From positions 95,589-159,588 of the forward strand of contig NZ_JBHLUH010000089.1 of assembly GCF_042433955.1 (NCBI RefSeq): DNA of 64,000 nucleotides, read 5' to 3'. Shown piece by piece: positions 26,630-34,157 of this stretch (position 1 is the first letter of the stretch; each line of letters begins with the position of its first letter). The notes below the pieces were generated by a model. That model had not been told where the DNA came from. It saw only the letters and a list, made by a program, of their open reading frames with translations, and did not search any database. This DNA is from Phytohabitans kaempferiae. GTDB lineage: Bacteria > Actinomycetota > Actinomycetes > Mycobacteriales > Micromonosporaceae. The translations under genes and the position numbers were made by a program.

Positions 26630-27118
26630 TCAGATGGCCACGGCGAGGCGGCGGTCGATGCCGGTGCCATAGTGCGGGTCGCGGCCGCGGATGTGCACCT
26701 CGTGCGAGGTGGCGCGGGCCACGTACAGCCGGAGGGGCGAGTCGCCGCTCAGCTCCTCGGGCGTGAACGCGTGCGCGCCGGGCTTGACCCGCGCGAACGC
26801 CGCGGCGCAGCGCTCCGCCAGGTCCTCGTCGGGTACGGCGGCCGCGTCGGCCTCCAGATAGACCGCGCGACCGTCGCCGACCGGTGCGGTCGAGTCGAAG
26901 ATGACGATGGCCACGGCCGGGCGGGCGGCGAGGTTGGCCGAGTGGCGGGCGGCGGGGGAGGAGACCCAGTGGAAGTCGCGGTAGTCGGCGTGTGTGAAGT
27001 AGACCGGCGACAGCCGCGGCCGGCCGTCCGGCTCGCTCGTGCCCAGTGTCATGTAGCTGTTGGCGTCGATCACGCGCCGGGCCATGCCGGCCAGGTCGTC
27101 GTCGGATGCGGGCCCCAT
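26630..27118 (-). CDS. Pyridoxamine 5'-phosphate oxidase-like flavin-binding protein
   Basis: A 162-residue split-barrel protein of the PPOX/FMN-binding group (SYMTLGTSEPDGRPRLSPVYFTHADYRDFHWVSSPAARHSANL, then VAIVIFDS and AVYLEADAAAV). Such proteins bind FMN or F420 and reduce or sequester small molecules; in actinomycetes many are F420-dependent. The XRE-cupin gene ends at 27129, one base before a possible GTG start at 27127; I prefer ATG 27118. The two genes are translationally linked and probably share the divergent promoter near 27.74 kb. Confidence 0.85.
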   Translation of the reverse strand: MGPASDDDLAGMARRVIDANSYMTLGTSEPDGRPRLSPVYFTHADYRDFHWVSSPAARHSANLAARPAVAIVIFDSTAPVGDGRAVYLEADAAAVPDEDLAERCAAAFARVKPGAHAFTPEELSGDSPLRLYVARATSHEVHIRGRDPHYGTGIDRRLAVAI

Positions 27119-27128
27119 GCGCCCCACG

Positions 27129-27719
27129 CTACGACGCGCGCCGCGTCCGCGTGGCCCCCACCCGGAGGTGGGCCCGCTCGCCCTGCGGGCCGAAGAGGCT
27201 CAGCACCTCCACCGGCGTGCCGCCGACGCTGCCGAACCAGTGTGGCACCCGCGTGTCGAACTCCGCCGCCTCACCCGGCTCCAGCACCAGGTCGTGGTCG
27301 CCGAGGACGACTCGGAGACGTCCATTGAGGACATACATCCACTCGTAGCCCTCGTGGGTCTGCGGGTCGGGAGTGGACCGTCCACTGGAGATGATCAGCT
27401 TGTATGCCTGGACGCCGCCCGCGCGGCGGGTCAGCGGCACCATCGTCATGCCGTTGCGCCGGATGGGGCGCAGGTGCACGCGAGGGTCGCCGGTGGGCGG
27501 CGCGCCCACCAGCTCGTCGATCTGCACGCCGTGCGCGCGGGCGAGCGGCAGCAGCAGCTCGAGCGTCGGGCGGCGCTGGCCGGACTCCAGCCGGGAGAGC
27601 GTGGAGACCGAGATGCCGGTCGTGGCGGAGAGGTCGTTGAGCGTGGTCTGCCGCCGCCGGCGCAGCTCCCGCAGCCGGGGGCCGACCGTGGCGAGCACGT
27701 CCTCCAGGTCACCGTCCAC
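27129..27719 (-). CDS. XRE-family regulator with a cupin sensor domain
   Basis: A 196-residue regulator. Residues 10-65 form a Cro/C1 helix-turn-helix (LRELRRRRQTTLNDLSATTGISVSTLSRLESGQRRPTLELLLPLA). Residues about 95-185 are a cupin (THEGYEWMYVLNGRLRVVLGDHDLVLEPGEAAEFDTRVPHWFG) whose conserved His residues could bind a metal or small ligand. GTG 27719 fits the family start; a longer frame begins at 27743 inside the operator-like repeat. It diverges from the CPYC flavoprotein, and TTGCC-ACAAC-GGCAA lies between them, so it very probably regulates that gene and itself. Confidence 0.88.
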   Translation of the reverse strand: MDGDLEDVLATVGPRLRELRRRRQTTLNDLSATTGISVSTLSRLESGQRRPTLELLLPLARAHGVQIDELVGAPPTGDPRVHLRPIRRNGMTMVPLTRRAGGVQAYKLIISSGRSTPDPQTHEGYEWMYVLNGRLRVVLGDHDLVLEPGEAAEFDTRVPHWFGSVGGTPVEVLSLFGPQGERAHLRVGATRTRRAS

Positions 27720-27728
27720 CTGCCCAGT

Positions 27729-27743
27729 TTGCCACAACGGCAA
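27729..27743. promoter_or_regulatory. Inverted repeat TTGCC-N5-GGCAA in a divergent promoter
   Basis: A perfect five-base inverted repeat with a five-base spacer sits ten bases upstream of the XRE-cupin start and 42 bases upstream of the flavoprotein start. It is a candidate operator of the XRE protein. Confidence 0.6.
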
Positions 27744-27784
27744 GATTCTTTGCGGACTCCTGGGAGGCGGGGGACCGTCGAGGC

Positions 27785-28720
27785 ATGGAACTGTACGACG
27801 TGATCGTGATCGGCGGCGGCGCCGCGGGGCTCAGCGCCGCACTGACCCTCGCCCGGGCCCGGCGCTCGGTGGTCGTGGTGGACGCCGGCACGCCCCGCAA
27901 CGCGCCCGCCAGCGGCGTGCACGGCTTCCTGTCCCGCGACGGGATGAGCCCGGCCGCGTTGCTGGCGGAAGGGCGGGCCGAGCTCGCCCGCTACGGCGGC
28001 ACCATTGTGGACGGTGTGGCGCGCGCCGCCAGCCGTACCGGAGAAGGGATCCAGATCGACCTCGACGGCGGTGGCCGTCTCGTGGGGCGCCGGCTGCTGG
28101 TGGCGAGCGGGCTCGTGGACGAGCTGCCCGACGTGGCCGGGCTGCGCGAGCGGTGGGGGCGGGACGTGGTGCACTGCCCCTACTGCCACGGCTGGGAGGT
28201 CCGGGACCGGGCGATCGGCGTGCTCGGCAGCGGGCCGATGTCGGCCGACAAGGCGCTGCTCTTCCGGCAGTGGTCGGCGGACGTGGTGCTCCTCACCCAC
28301 ACCGCCGAGCCGCTCACCGGTGAGCAGGCCGAGCGGCTCGCGGCGCGGGGCGTACGGGTCGTCGACGGACCGGTGGCCGCCGTGGAGGTGGCGGACGACC
28401 GGGTCGCGGGGTTGCGTCTCGCGGACGGCACGTTCGTGCCCCGCGATGTGGTGGCGGTCTCGCCGCGGCCGGCCGCGTCCTCGCCGGTCCTCGCCGACCT
28501 GGGGCTGGCGCCGGTCGAGCATCCGATGGGGATGGGCGCGGCGTACCCCGCCGGGCCGGCCGGGAAGACCGACCTGCCCGGCGTCTGGGTCGCCGGGAAC
28601 GTCACCGACGTGATGGCGCAGGTCGTTGCCGCCGCCGCGCAGGGCGTACAGGCCGGTGCCGCGATCAACATGGACCTCGTGGTCGAGGACGCCGACCGGG
28701 CGGTGTCCGCCGGACACTAA
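27785..28720 (+). CDS. Thioredoxin-reductase-like FAD/NAD(P) oxidoreductase (CPYCHGWE type)
   Basis: A 311-residue two-dinucleotide-fold flavoprotein. The FAD site DVIVIGGGAAGLSAAL is at residues 5-20, the redox-type motif C131-P-Y-C134-H-G-W-E follows, a second GxGxxS-type nucleotide site is at VLGSGPMSADKA, and the C-terminal FAD loop is VWVAGNVTDVMAQVVAAAAQG. Length and order match low-molecular-weight thioredoxin reductase, but the CPYCHGWE motif marks a separate actinobacterial group of unknown partner. It is controlled by the divergent XRE-cupin protein. A degraded copy of the C-terminal FAD loop occurs at 53.37-53.42 kb. A long perfect hairpin follows the stop. Confidence 0.88.
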   Translation: MELYDVIVIGGGAAGLSAALTLARARRSVVVVDAGTPRNAPASGVHGFLSRDGMSPAALLAEGRAELARYGGTIVDGVARAASRTGEGIQIDLDGGGRLVGRRLLVASGLVDELPDVAGLRERWGRDVVHCPYCHGWEVRDRAIGVLGSGPMSADKALLFRQWSADVVLLTHTAEPLTGEQAERLAARGVRVVDGPVAAVEVADDRVAGLRLADGTFVPRDVVAVSPRPAASSPVLADLGLAPVEHPMGMGAAYPAGPAGKTDLPGVWVAGNVTDVMAQVVAAAAQGVQAGAAINMDLVVEDADRAVSAGH

Positions 28721-28728
28721 TCCACGCT

Positions 28729-28776
28729 GGCTGCCAGACACGGGCCCGTGAGGTGCCTGGCCCGTGTCTGGCAGCC
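28729..28776 (+). terminator. Perfect 18-bp hairpin terminator
   Basis: GGCTGCCAGACACGGGCC (28729-28746) pairs perfectly with GGCCCGTGTCTGGCAGCC (28759-28776) across a 12-base loop, nine bases after the flavoprotein stop. No U-tract follows, as is usual for actinobacterial terminators. Confidence 0.9.
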
Positions 28777-28809
28777 GCAATAATCCGGCAACCTCCCGAC
28801 AACAATCGC

Positions 28810-28863
28810 TTGACACCAGGCAACGACACCGGTCACTCTGGTCCCGCTGGGAGAGCGCTCTCA
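28810..28863 (+). promoter_or_regulatory. GH81 promoter with LacI-type palindrome
   Basis: TTGACA at 28810-28815 is a -35 candidate; the -10 near 28834-28839 is weak. Just downstream the perfect 12-base palindrome GAGAGCGCTCTC (28851-28862), in context TGGGAGAGCGCTCTCAC, resembles the CebR-type LacI operators that control beta-glucan and cellulose-degrading genes in actinomycetes. The repressor gene is not in the window. Confidence 0.7.
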
Positions 28864-28934
28864 CGTCGGCGGGTCGGAGCGCGTCCCAGCTTCCGTCCTG
28901 TGACGCGAACCGTCCCGACCTGAAGGGGTCATTG

Positions 28935-31880
28935 ATGAGAGCCGGACCGTCGACAACGACTCAGCGACCCCGAAGGCGGCAGCGGCTCCGGCTGCTGGCG
29001 ACCGGTGCGGTGGTGATCCTCGCCAGTGGGCTGATCACCATCGCCGCCGGCCGGGCGGCGGACGCCGCGCCGGTGGGCGCGGGCAGCTACACGGAGACGC
29101 TGCCCGCCGGGCGAGCGCTCCCCTCGGGGTGCGGGAACATCTCCACCAACCCGCGCCAGTTCCTCACCGCCAACGCGCCGGCCGGCGCCGTGCCCACGAA
29201 CGACTGGTGGTCGTCGCTGGTCTTCAAGCGCACCGACTGCGCGTACAGCCTGCCGCTGCACGCGCACCCGATCTCGTACGGCACGTTCGGCAACGGGCTC
29301 GGCTTCTCGTACACGACGACCGCGGCCATCAGCGGCACCGCGACCGGGGTCGGGGAGTACCACTACCCGTACCAGCAGGACATCCTGGTCGGCGTCGCCG
29401 GGCTGAACGCGCCGGTCGTGCGGGTCGACGGCTGGAGCGACTGGACCGTCACGCCGTACTGGAGCGACGGCACGCGCACGCTCCGCGCGACGATCGGGCA
29501 CGGGCTGCCGTTCGCGTACTTCCAGGCGACCGGCGGCAACGCGCAGATCACCACCGCCGGCACGCCGACCGTGTGGCTCAACAGTGGCGCCACGCTCGGC
29601 TTCACCGCGGGCGGGAGCGACTACGTGGCATACGCGCCGAGCGGTGCGACGTGGACGGTCAGCGGCGGCACCATCACGTCCACACTGGCCGGTCGCGGCT
29701 ACTTCTCGGTGGCGGTGCTGCCGAACACGGGCTCGGCCGCCGCGCGCACGACCCTCGCCAACCGGTACGGGCAGTACGCCCACGCGCACGTGACCGGTAC
29801 CCGCGTCTCGTACGCGTACAACCCGGCGAGCAACGGCCTCAACACCACGTACGCGTTCACCACCACCGCCCGTGAGGGGAGCGCCACCGGCACGGTGGTC
29901 AGCCTGTACCCGCACCAGTGGCGGTACCTGAGCGGCGGCTCAACCATCGCCGAGACGTACACGTCGGCGCGGGGCGCGATGCGGACGCTGGTCGGCGTGC
30001 CCAGCTTCCAGACCGCGATGACCTTCCGTGGCGTGCTGCCCGAGGTGCCCGCCGTCGCGGACAGCGCGGGCGCGGACCTGAACACGCTCAACTCGTACCT
30101 CGCGGCCGTGCAGGCGAACCCGGAGGGGCCATCCGGCGGCGACACCTACTGGGCCGGCAAGGGTCTGGGCCGGGCGGCCCGGATCGCCGAGATCGCCGAC
30201 CAGGTGGGCAACACCGCCGTGCGCAACAGCGCGCTCACCGCGATCCGCAACCGGCTCAACAACTGGCTCACCGCCTCGGCCGGCGAGACCGGCCAGCTCT
30301 TCTACTACGACCGCAACTGGGGCACGCTCATTGGCTACCCCGCGTCGTACGGCTCCGACCAGGAGCTCAACGACCACCACTTCCACTATGGATACTTCAT
30401 CGCGGCGGCGGCGACGCTCGCCAAGTTCGACCCGGCGTGGGCGACCACGGGCCAGTACGGCGGGATGATCGACCTGCTGATCCGGGACGCCAACAACTAC
30501 GACCGCAACGACACGCGCTTCCCGTACCTGCGGGACTTCGACATCTACGCCGGGCACGACTGGGCCTCCGGGCACGGCTCGTTCGGCGCCGGCAACAACC
30601 AGGAGTCCTCTTCGGAGGGGCAGAACTTCGCCAACGCGCTCATCCAGTGGGGCCAGGCGACCGGCAACGCGGCCGTGCGCGACGCCGGCATCTTCCTCTA
30701 CACCACGCAGGCGGCGGCGATCCAGGAGTACTGGTTCGACTCGGCGAACGAGAACTTCCCGGCCGCCTTCGGGCACTCGACGGTCGGCATGGTGTGGGGC
30801 GACGGCGGCGCGTACGCGACCTGGTTCAGCGCCGAGCCGGAGATGATCCAGGGCATCAACATGCTCCCCATCACCGGCGGCCACCTCTACCTCGGCTACG
30901 ACCCGGCGTACGTCAACACCAACTACGCCGAGCTGGTCCGCAACAACGGCGGGCCGCCGACCGTGTGGCAGGACATCCTGTGGCAGTTCCAGGCGCTGGG
31001 CAACGGTGACGCGGCGCTCGCCAACTTCCGGGCCAACAGCGGCTTCACCTCTGAGGAGGGGGAGAGCAAGGCGCACACCTTCCACTGGATCCGCAACCTC
31101 GCCGCGCTGGGCACAGTGGACACCTCGGTCTCCGCCAACCATCCGCTCACCGCCACGTTCGTGAAGAACGGCGCCCGCACGTACGTCGCCGCGAACATCG
31201 GCAACGCGCCCATCACGGTGCGGTTCTCCACCGGTACCACGTTGAACGTCCCGGCCGGCCGGACGGTGACCTCCGGGGCGTACAACTGGAGCGGTGGCAG
31301 CGCCGGTGGGGGTACCAATCCCACGAACCCGCCCACCACCGCACCACCGACGACCGCCCCGCCCACGACCGCGCCGCCGACCACCGCACCGCCCACCACG
31401 CCGCCACCGTCCGGGTCGCCGGTCCGGTACCTGCTCGCCGGCGGCGGGCTGGCCGGCGCGGGCACCGCGGGCACGGTCCAGGTGCCCTCGGCGGGCGGCA
31501 CCAACCACGACGGCACGCCGTTCAACCCGGTGACGTTCACGGCGACCGGCCTCACGCTGGCGTACAACGGCGGGACGACCGCGTTCGACCTCTTCCTCGA
31601 CGCGGGCGGCGCGGTCGGCAACGGCACGCAGTTGCGCGTCTCGTACGACCTGACCGGCAACGGCGGCTTCGAACGGGTCGAGACGTACCGCTACTTCGCC
31701 ACCGACCCGGTCACCGGCTACGAGCGGTACACGCAGGCGGCGGGGCTGGCCTCGGCCACCGGCACGCTCGGTAACCTGAGCAACGGTACGGTACGGGTCG
31801 AGGTGTGGAGCGCGATCGGCAACGCGCCCACCACGCTCGGTGTCGGCAACCAGTCGGTCGTCCGGCTTCCGTACGCCTGA
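28935..31880 (+). CDS. Secreted GH81 endo-beta-1,3-glucanase with a C-terminal binding module
   Basis: A 981-residue secreted enzyme. A long signal peptide spans about residues 1-47 (basic start, hydrophobic core TGAVVILASGLITIA). The catalytic domain, to about residue 790, carries GH81 marks: YDRNWGTLIGYPASYGSDQE-LNDHHFHYGY, NNQESSSEGQNFANALIQWG with the catalytic acidic residues, and EGESKAHTFHWIRNLAALG. A T/P linker built of TAPPT repeats leads to a C-terminal beta-sandwich module of about 150 residues, possibly of the CBM56 beta-1,3-glucan-binding type. The enzyme cleaves beta-1,3-glucans of fungal or plant walls outside the cell. The ATG follows GAAGGGG. A CebR-like palindrome in the promoter suggests induction by oligosaccharide. 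Confidence 0.92.
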   Translation: MRAGPSTTTQRPRRRQRLRLLATGAVVILASGLITIAAGRAADAAPVGAGSYTETLPAGRALPSGCGNISTNPRQFLTANAPAGAVPTNDWWSSLVFKRTDCAYSLPLHAHPISYGTFGNGLGFSYTTTAAISGTATGVGEYHYPYQQDILVGVAGLNAPVVRVDGWSDWTVTPYWSDGTRTLRATIGHGLPFAYFQATGGNAQITTAGTPTVWLNSGATLGFTAGGSDYVAYAPSGATWTVSGGTITSTLAGRGYFSVAVLPNTGSAAARTTLANRYGQYAHAHVTGTRVSYAYNPASNGLNTTYAFTTTAREGSATGTVVSLYPHQWRYLSGGSTIAETYTSARGAMRTLVGVPSFQTAMTFRGVLPEVPAVADSAGADLNTLNSYLAAVQANPEGPSGGDTYWAGKGLGRAARIAEIADQVGNTAVRNSALTAIRNRLNNWLTASAGETGQLFYYDRNWGTLIGYPASYGSDQELNDHHFHYGYFIAAAATLAKFDPAWATTGQYGGMIDLLIRDANNYDRNDTRFPYLRDFDIYAGHDWASGHGSFGAGNNQESSSEGQNFANALIQWGQATGNAAVRDAGIFLYTTQAAAIQEYWFDSANENFPAAFGHSTVGMVWGDGGAYATWFSAEPEMIQGINMLPITGGHLYLGYDPAYVNTNYAELVRNNGGPPTVWQDILWQFQALGNGDAALANFRANSGFTSEEGESKAHTFHWIRNLAALGTVDTSVSANHPLTATFVKNGARTYVAANIGNAPITVRFSTGTTLNVPAGRTVTSGAYNWSGGSAGGGTNPTNPPTTAPPTTAPPTTAPPTTAPPTTPPPSGSPVRYLLAGGGLAGAGTAGTVQVPSAGGTNHDGTPFNPVTFTATGLTLAYNGGTTAFDLFLDAGGAVGNGTQLRVSYDLTGNGGFERVETYRYFATDPVTGYERYTQAAGLASATGTLGNLSNGTVRVEVWSAIGNAPTTLGVGNQSVVRLPYA

Positions 31881-31886
31881 GCGTCC

Positions 31887-31922
31887 CGAGGGGTGTCCGA
31901 CCGACCGGTGGGGCACCCCTCG
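31887..31922 (+). terminator. Hairpin after the GH81 gene
   Basis: CGAGGGGTG (31887-31895) pairs with CACCCCTCG (31914-31922), with further partial pairing inside an 18-base loop. It lies seven bases after the stop codon. Confidence 0.75.
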
Positions 31923-31967
31923 AAAGGGGACGGTTGGCGTTCACGCGCGCCGGGTATGGCAGGGCCC

Positions 31968-32159
31968 ATGAACGAACCTGAGCGCGTGCGGCGACGGTCC
32001 GAGCACCTGCTGCCGGAGGAGCGGGTGGCCGGCAGCGACGACCCCGAGGCGCAGGCCGAGGCGATCCTCTCGGACTCCGACGCCCGCGAGCGGTACGCCG
32101 AGCCGGCGCCCGGACTCCGGATCGACCACCGCCGCTCGGAGGAGACCGTCGAGCCCTGA
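31968..32159 (+). CDS. Small acidic/charged conserved protein
   Basis: A 63-residue hydrophilic protein with nearly half its residues charged (MNEPERVRRRSEHLLPEERVAGSDDPEAQAE... ending SEETVEP). Very similar short proteins with the RRRSEHLLPEE and SDDPxAQAEAIL segments are common in actinobacteria, with no known function. It has no membrane segment or Cys. A longer frame from 31893 overlaps the terminator and is unlikely. It faces a truncated gene on the other strand. Confidence 0.7.
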   Translation: MNEPERVRRRSEHLLPEERVAGSDDPEAQAEAILSDSDARERYAEPAPGLRIDHRRSEETVEP

Positions 32160-32209
32160 TCGGACGCTCCACTCCGGGATGCGGCGCCTACGTCCCGGCC
32201 GGTTGCGCG

Positions 32210-32249
32210 TAGTGCGGTGGCCACTGACGTTCACCGGCTGACCGGCGGC
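32210..32249. repeat. Dispersed 40-bp repeat, copy 1 (copy 2 at 56840-56879)
   Basis: Starts TAGTGCGGTGGCCACT and ends CACCGGCTGACCGGCGGC; identical to the copy near 56.84 kb except one G/A change. Here its right end coincides with the point where the adjacent minus-strand gene stops resembling its family. In the other copy the same bases form the left arm of a 17-bp hairpin. Confidence 0.8.
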
Positions 32250-32369
32250 GTTCTGGGCCGCCGCGCCGGGCTGCGCGTCTCCCCAGTCGCTCTCCAGAAT
32301 GTACTGCCGGGCATCGATCAGCTGCCGGGCCCGGGCCACCGCCTCAGGATTGACCGTGTAGGACGCCAT
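32244..32369 (-). pseudogene. Truncated N-terminus of a small conserved gene
   Basis: From ATG 32369 the frame encodes about 42 residues (VNPEAVARARQLIDARQYILESDWGDAQP...AQN) that match the start of a widespread actinobacterial family of roughly 110-residue proteins, recalled from its VNPxAVxRAxxLIDxRQYVLxSDWGxxQPxAxxQNAY opening. After QNAA the sequence changes abruptly into the dispersed repeat, and the family's conserved continuation (a Trp/His/Tyr-rich segment) is absent. The frame runs on without meaning past the repeat. It looks like a gene cut off by insertion or recombination at the repeat. Family function unknown to me. Confidence 0.6.
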
Positions 32370-32438
32370 GCCTGAGTCTTCCCGGTCCGCCCCGCCGCCA
32401 TGCGTCTTTCCCGGCACGACGCGCGGTGGATTCCCGCA

Positions 32439-33371
32439 CTACGGCATCGGGTGCGACCGGCTCCGCTGTGGACGGTGCGGGGCGGCCGCGGCGGCGAAGT
32501 CGGCGAGCACACCGGCCGTGAAGGGCGCATCGGCGATCGCGGTGAGGCAGCCGGTCCAGCCGGCGACGAAGTAGTCCCAGCCGTCCATCGTGCGGGCGCC
32601 CCGCCGCGCCGCCTGCCGCAGGAACGTCAGCTCGCCCCGGTAGTTGAAGTCCCAGGCGAGCGTGGACGGGCCGAACGGCGCGCGGTCGGTGACCGGGCTG
32701 CCCGGCGCGTCCTTGCCCAGCCCGGTCGCGTTGACCACGAGCCCGGGGGCGGGCGGCCCGGCCACGAGCGCGTCGACGTCGCGCGCCCCGCCGACCGGCA
32801 CGTACTCCAGGCGTATCCCCTCGACGCCGGCGTGGCCGGCCACCGCGCGCAGGTCGGCGAGGGCGGCGGGGGAGGTGTCCGCGAAGACCGCGCGCTCCGC
32901 GCCCCGCCCGGCCAGGGCGAGCAGCAGCGCGGTACCGGCACCGCCGGCGCCGAGGCAGAGCACGTCCGCCTCGGGCGGCAGCACGTGCGCGAGGGCGAGC
33001 GCGTCGCGGGCGTACCCCCGGACGAGCCCGTCCCCGGCGGCGAGCGTGTTGACCTCGCGGGTGACCTCGACGAGCTCGTCGCCGGGGGTGAGGTCGGCGG
33101 CGCAGGCGCGGTACAGGCGGAGCTTGTGCGCGGTCACGACGGCGCCCTCGACGGCCGCGTTGCCGCGCACGGCGGCGAGCAGCCGCCGGTACGTCGCCGG
33201 TGGAGTGTCGGCGGGCAGGTCCAGGCCACGCAGCTCCCACGGCCGGTCCAGCGCCGCCGCCCACCGGCCGAACACGGCGTGCGCGAGCGAGCCGCCCGTG
33301 GTGACGCCGACGAACACCACGAGCGGCCGGCCGGCCCAGCGCTCGATCCCGTCCAGCGTGATCGTGTGCAT
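32439..33371 (-). CDS. Shikimate-dehydrogenase-like oxidoreductase
   Basis: A 310-residue protein with the AroE layout: an N-terminal substrate domain with VVTAHK (K83, the position of the catalytic Lys) and a C-terminal Rossmann domain with CLGAGGAGTALLLAL, then VVNATGLG and DFNYRGELTFLRQA. In true AroE proteins the substrate loop reads GxNTDxxG; here the matching segment is GYARDALA (G119-D123), so only the Asp is kept. Function on shikimate or quinate is therefore doubtful, and a related hydroxyacid is possible. It is not near other aromatic amino acid genes. It is divergent from the SanA-like gene by 64 bases. Confidence 0.82.
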   Translation of the reverse strand: MHTITLDGIERWAGRPLVVFVGVTTGGSLAHAVFGRWAAALDRPWELRGLDLPADTPPATYRRLLAAVRGNAAVEGAVVTAHKLRLYRACAADLTPGDELVEVTREVNTLAAGDGLVRGYARDALALAHVLPPEADVLCLGAGGAGTALLLALAGRGAERAVFADTSPAALADLRAVAGHAGVEGIRLEYVPVGGARDVDALVAGPPAPGLVVNATGLGKDAPGSPVTDRAPFGPSTLAWDFNYRGELTFLRQAARRGARTMDGWDYFVAGWTGCLTAIADAPFTAGVLADFAAAAAPHRPQRSRSHPMP

Positions 33372-33435
33372 GCTCCCTGCCTACGCCGGTGGGTCGCCGC
33401 TTCGCCAGTTGACCCGCGCTGGCAAGGTGAGATCC

Positions 33436-34131
33436 ATGCGACTTCGCGCTCCCGCCCCGGCCACTGTCCGGCGCTGGCTCCGCCGCGGCATGCTGCTCGC
33501 CGTTCTGGGCGCGTCCGCCCTGGCCGTCACCGTCGCGGCCAGCGTGACCTGGGTGCGAACCACGTCCGACGGACACATCTACAGCGCGGAGAGCGTGCCG
33601 CCGGCGCCGGTCGCGCTGGTGCTCGGCGCGAAGGTGGACCCGGACGGCAGGCCGGCGCCGTTCCTCGCCGCCCGGCTCGACGTCGCGCGGCACCTGCTGG
33701 AGACCGGCAAGGTGCGCGCGATCCTGGTCTCCGGTGACCACATGCGGTGGGAGTACGACGAGCCGGGCGCGATGCTGCGCTACCTCACCGCCGCCGGCGT
33801 GCCGAGTGAGAAGGTGGTGCTCGACCACGCCGGCTTCGACACGTACGACTCGTGCGCCCGGGCCAGCCGCGTCTTCGGCGTGCGCGAGGCGATCGTCGTC
33901 ACGCAGTCGTTCCACCTGCCGCGCGCGGTCGCGCTCTGCCGCCGCCTCGGCGTGACGGCGACCGGTGTCGGCGACGAGACGGTCAAGCGCTACGCGCGGA
34001 CCTGGCGGGTCGGCTCCGCACGCGAGCACGGCGCCAGCGTGAAGGCGGTGTTCGACGTGCTCTCCGGCCGCGACCCGGTGCACCTCGGTCCCCGCGAGAC
34101 CGGCGTGGACGACGCGCTGCGGCAGCCCTGA
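33436..34131 (+). CDS. SanA/YdcF-family membrane-anchored protein (DUF218)
   Basis: A 231-residue protein with one N-terminal membrane anchor (MLLAVLGASALAVTVAAS, residues 19-36) and an extracytoplasmic DUF218 domain: PVALVLGAKVDPDGRPAPFLAARLDVARHLL, ILVSGDHMRWEYDEPGAM, GFDTYDSCARASRVFGV and VTQSFHLPRAVALCRRLGV. The family includes SanA, linked to envelope barrier function and vancomycin exclusion in enterobacteria. The ATG at 33436 follows AGGTGAG. It shares a bidirectional hairpin with the convergent NACHT gene. Confidence 0.9.
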   Translation: MRLRAPAPATVRRWLRRGMLLAVLGASALAVTVAASVTWVRTTSDGHIYSAESVPPAPVALVLGAKVDPDGRPAPFLAARLDVARHLLETGKVRAILVSGDHMRWEYDEPGAMLRYLTAAGVPSEKVVLDHAGFDTYDSCARASRVFGVREAIVVTQSFHLPRAVALCRRLGVTATGVGDETVKRYARTWRVGSAREHGASVKAVFDVLSGRDPVHLGPRETGVDDALRQP

Positions 34132-34134
34132 GCC

Positions 34135-34157
34135 CGAGCCGTCCCGGCTACGGCTCG
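34135..34157. terminator. Short bidirectional hairpin
   Basis: CGAGCCGT (34135-34142) pairs with ACGGCTCG (34150-34157) over seven bases, between the SanA-like stop at 34131 and the NACHT stop at 34148. It overlaps the last codons of the NACHT gene. Confidence 0.65.

Noticed and set aside
29940..31916. Very long open frame on the minus strand over the GH81 gene
   Set aside because: It is the mirror of a strongly conserved secreted enzyme and gives a low-complexity Arg/Val/Gly-rich protein; typical of GC-rich antisense frames.
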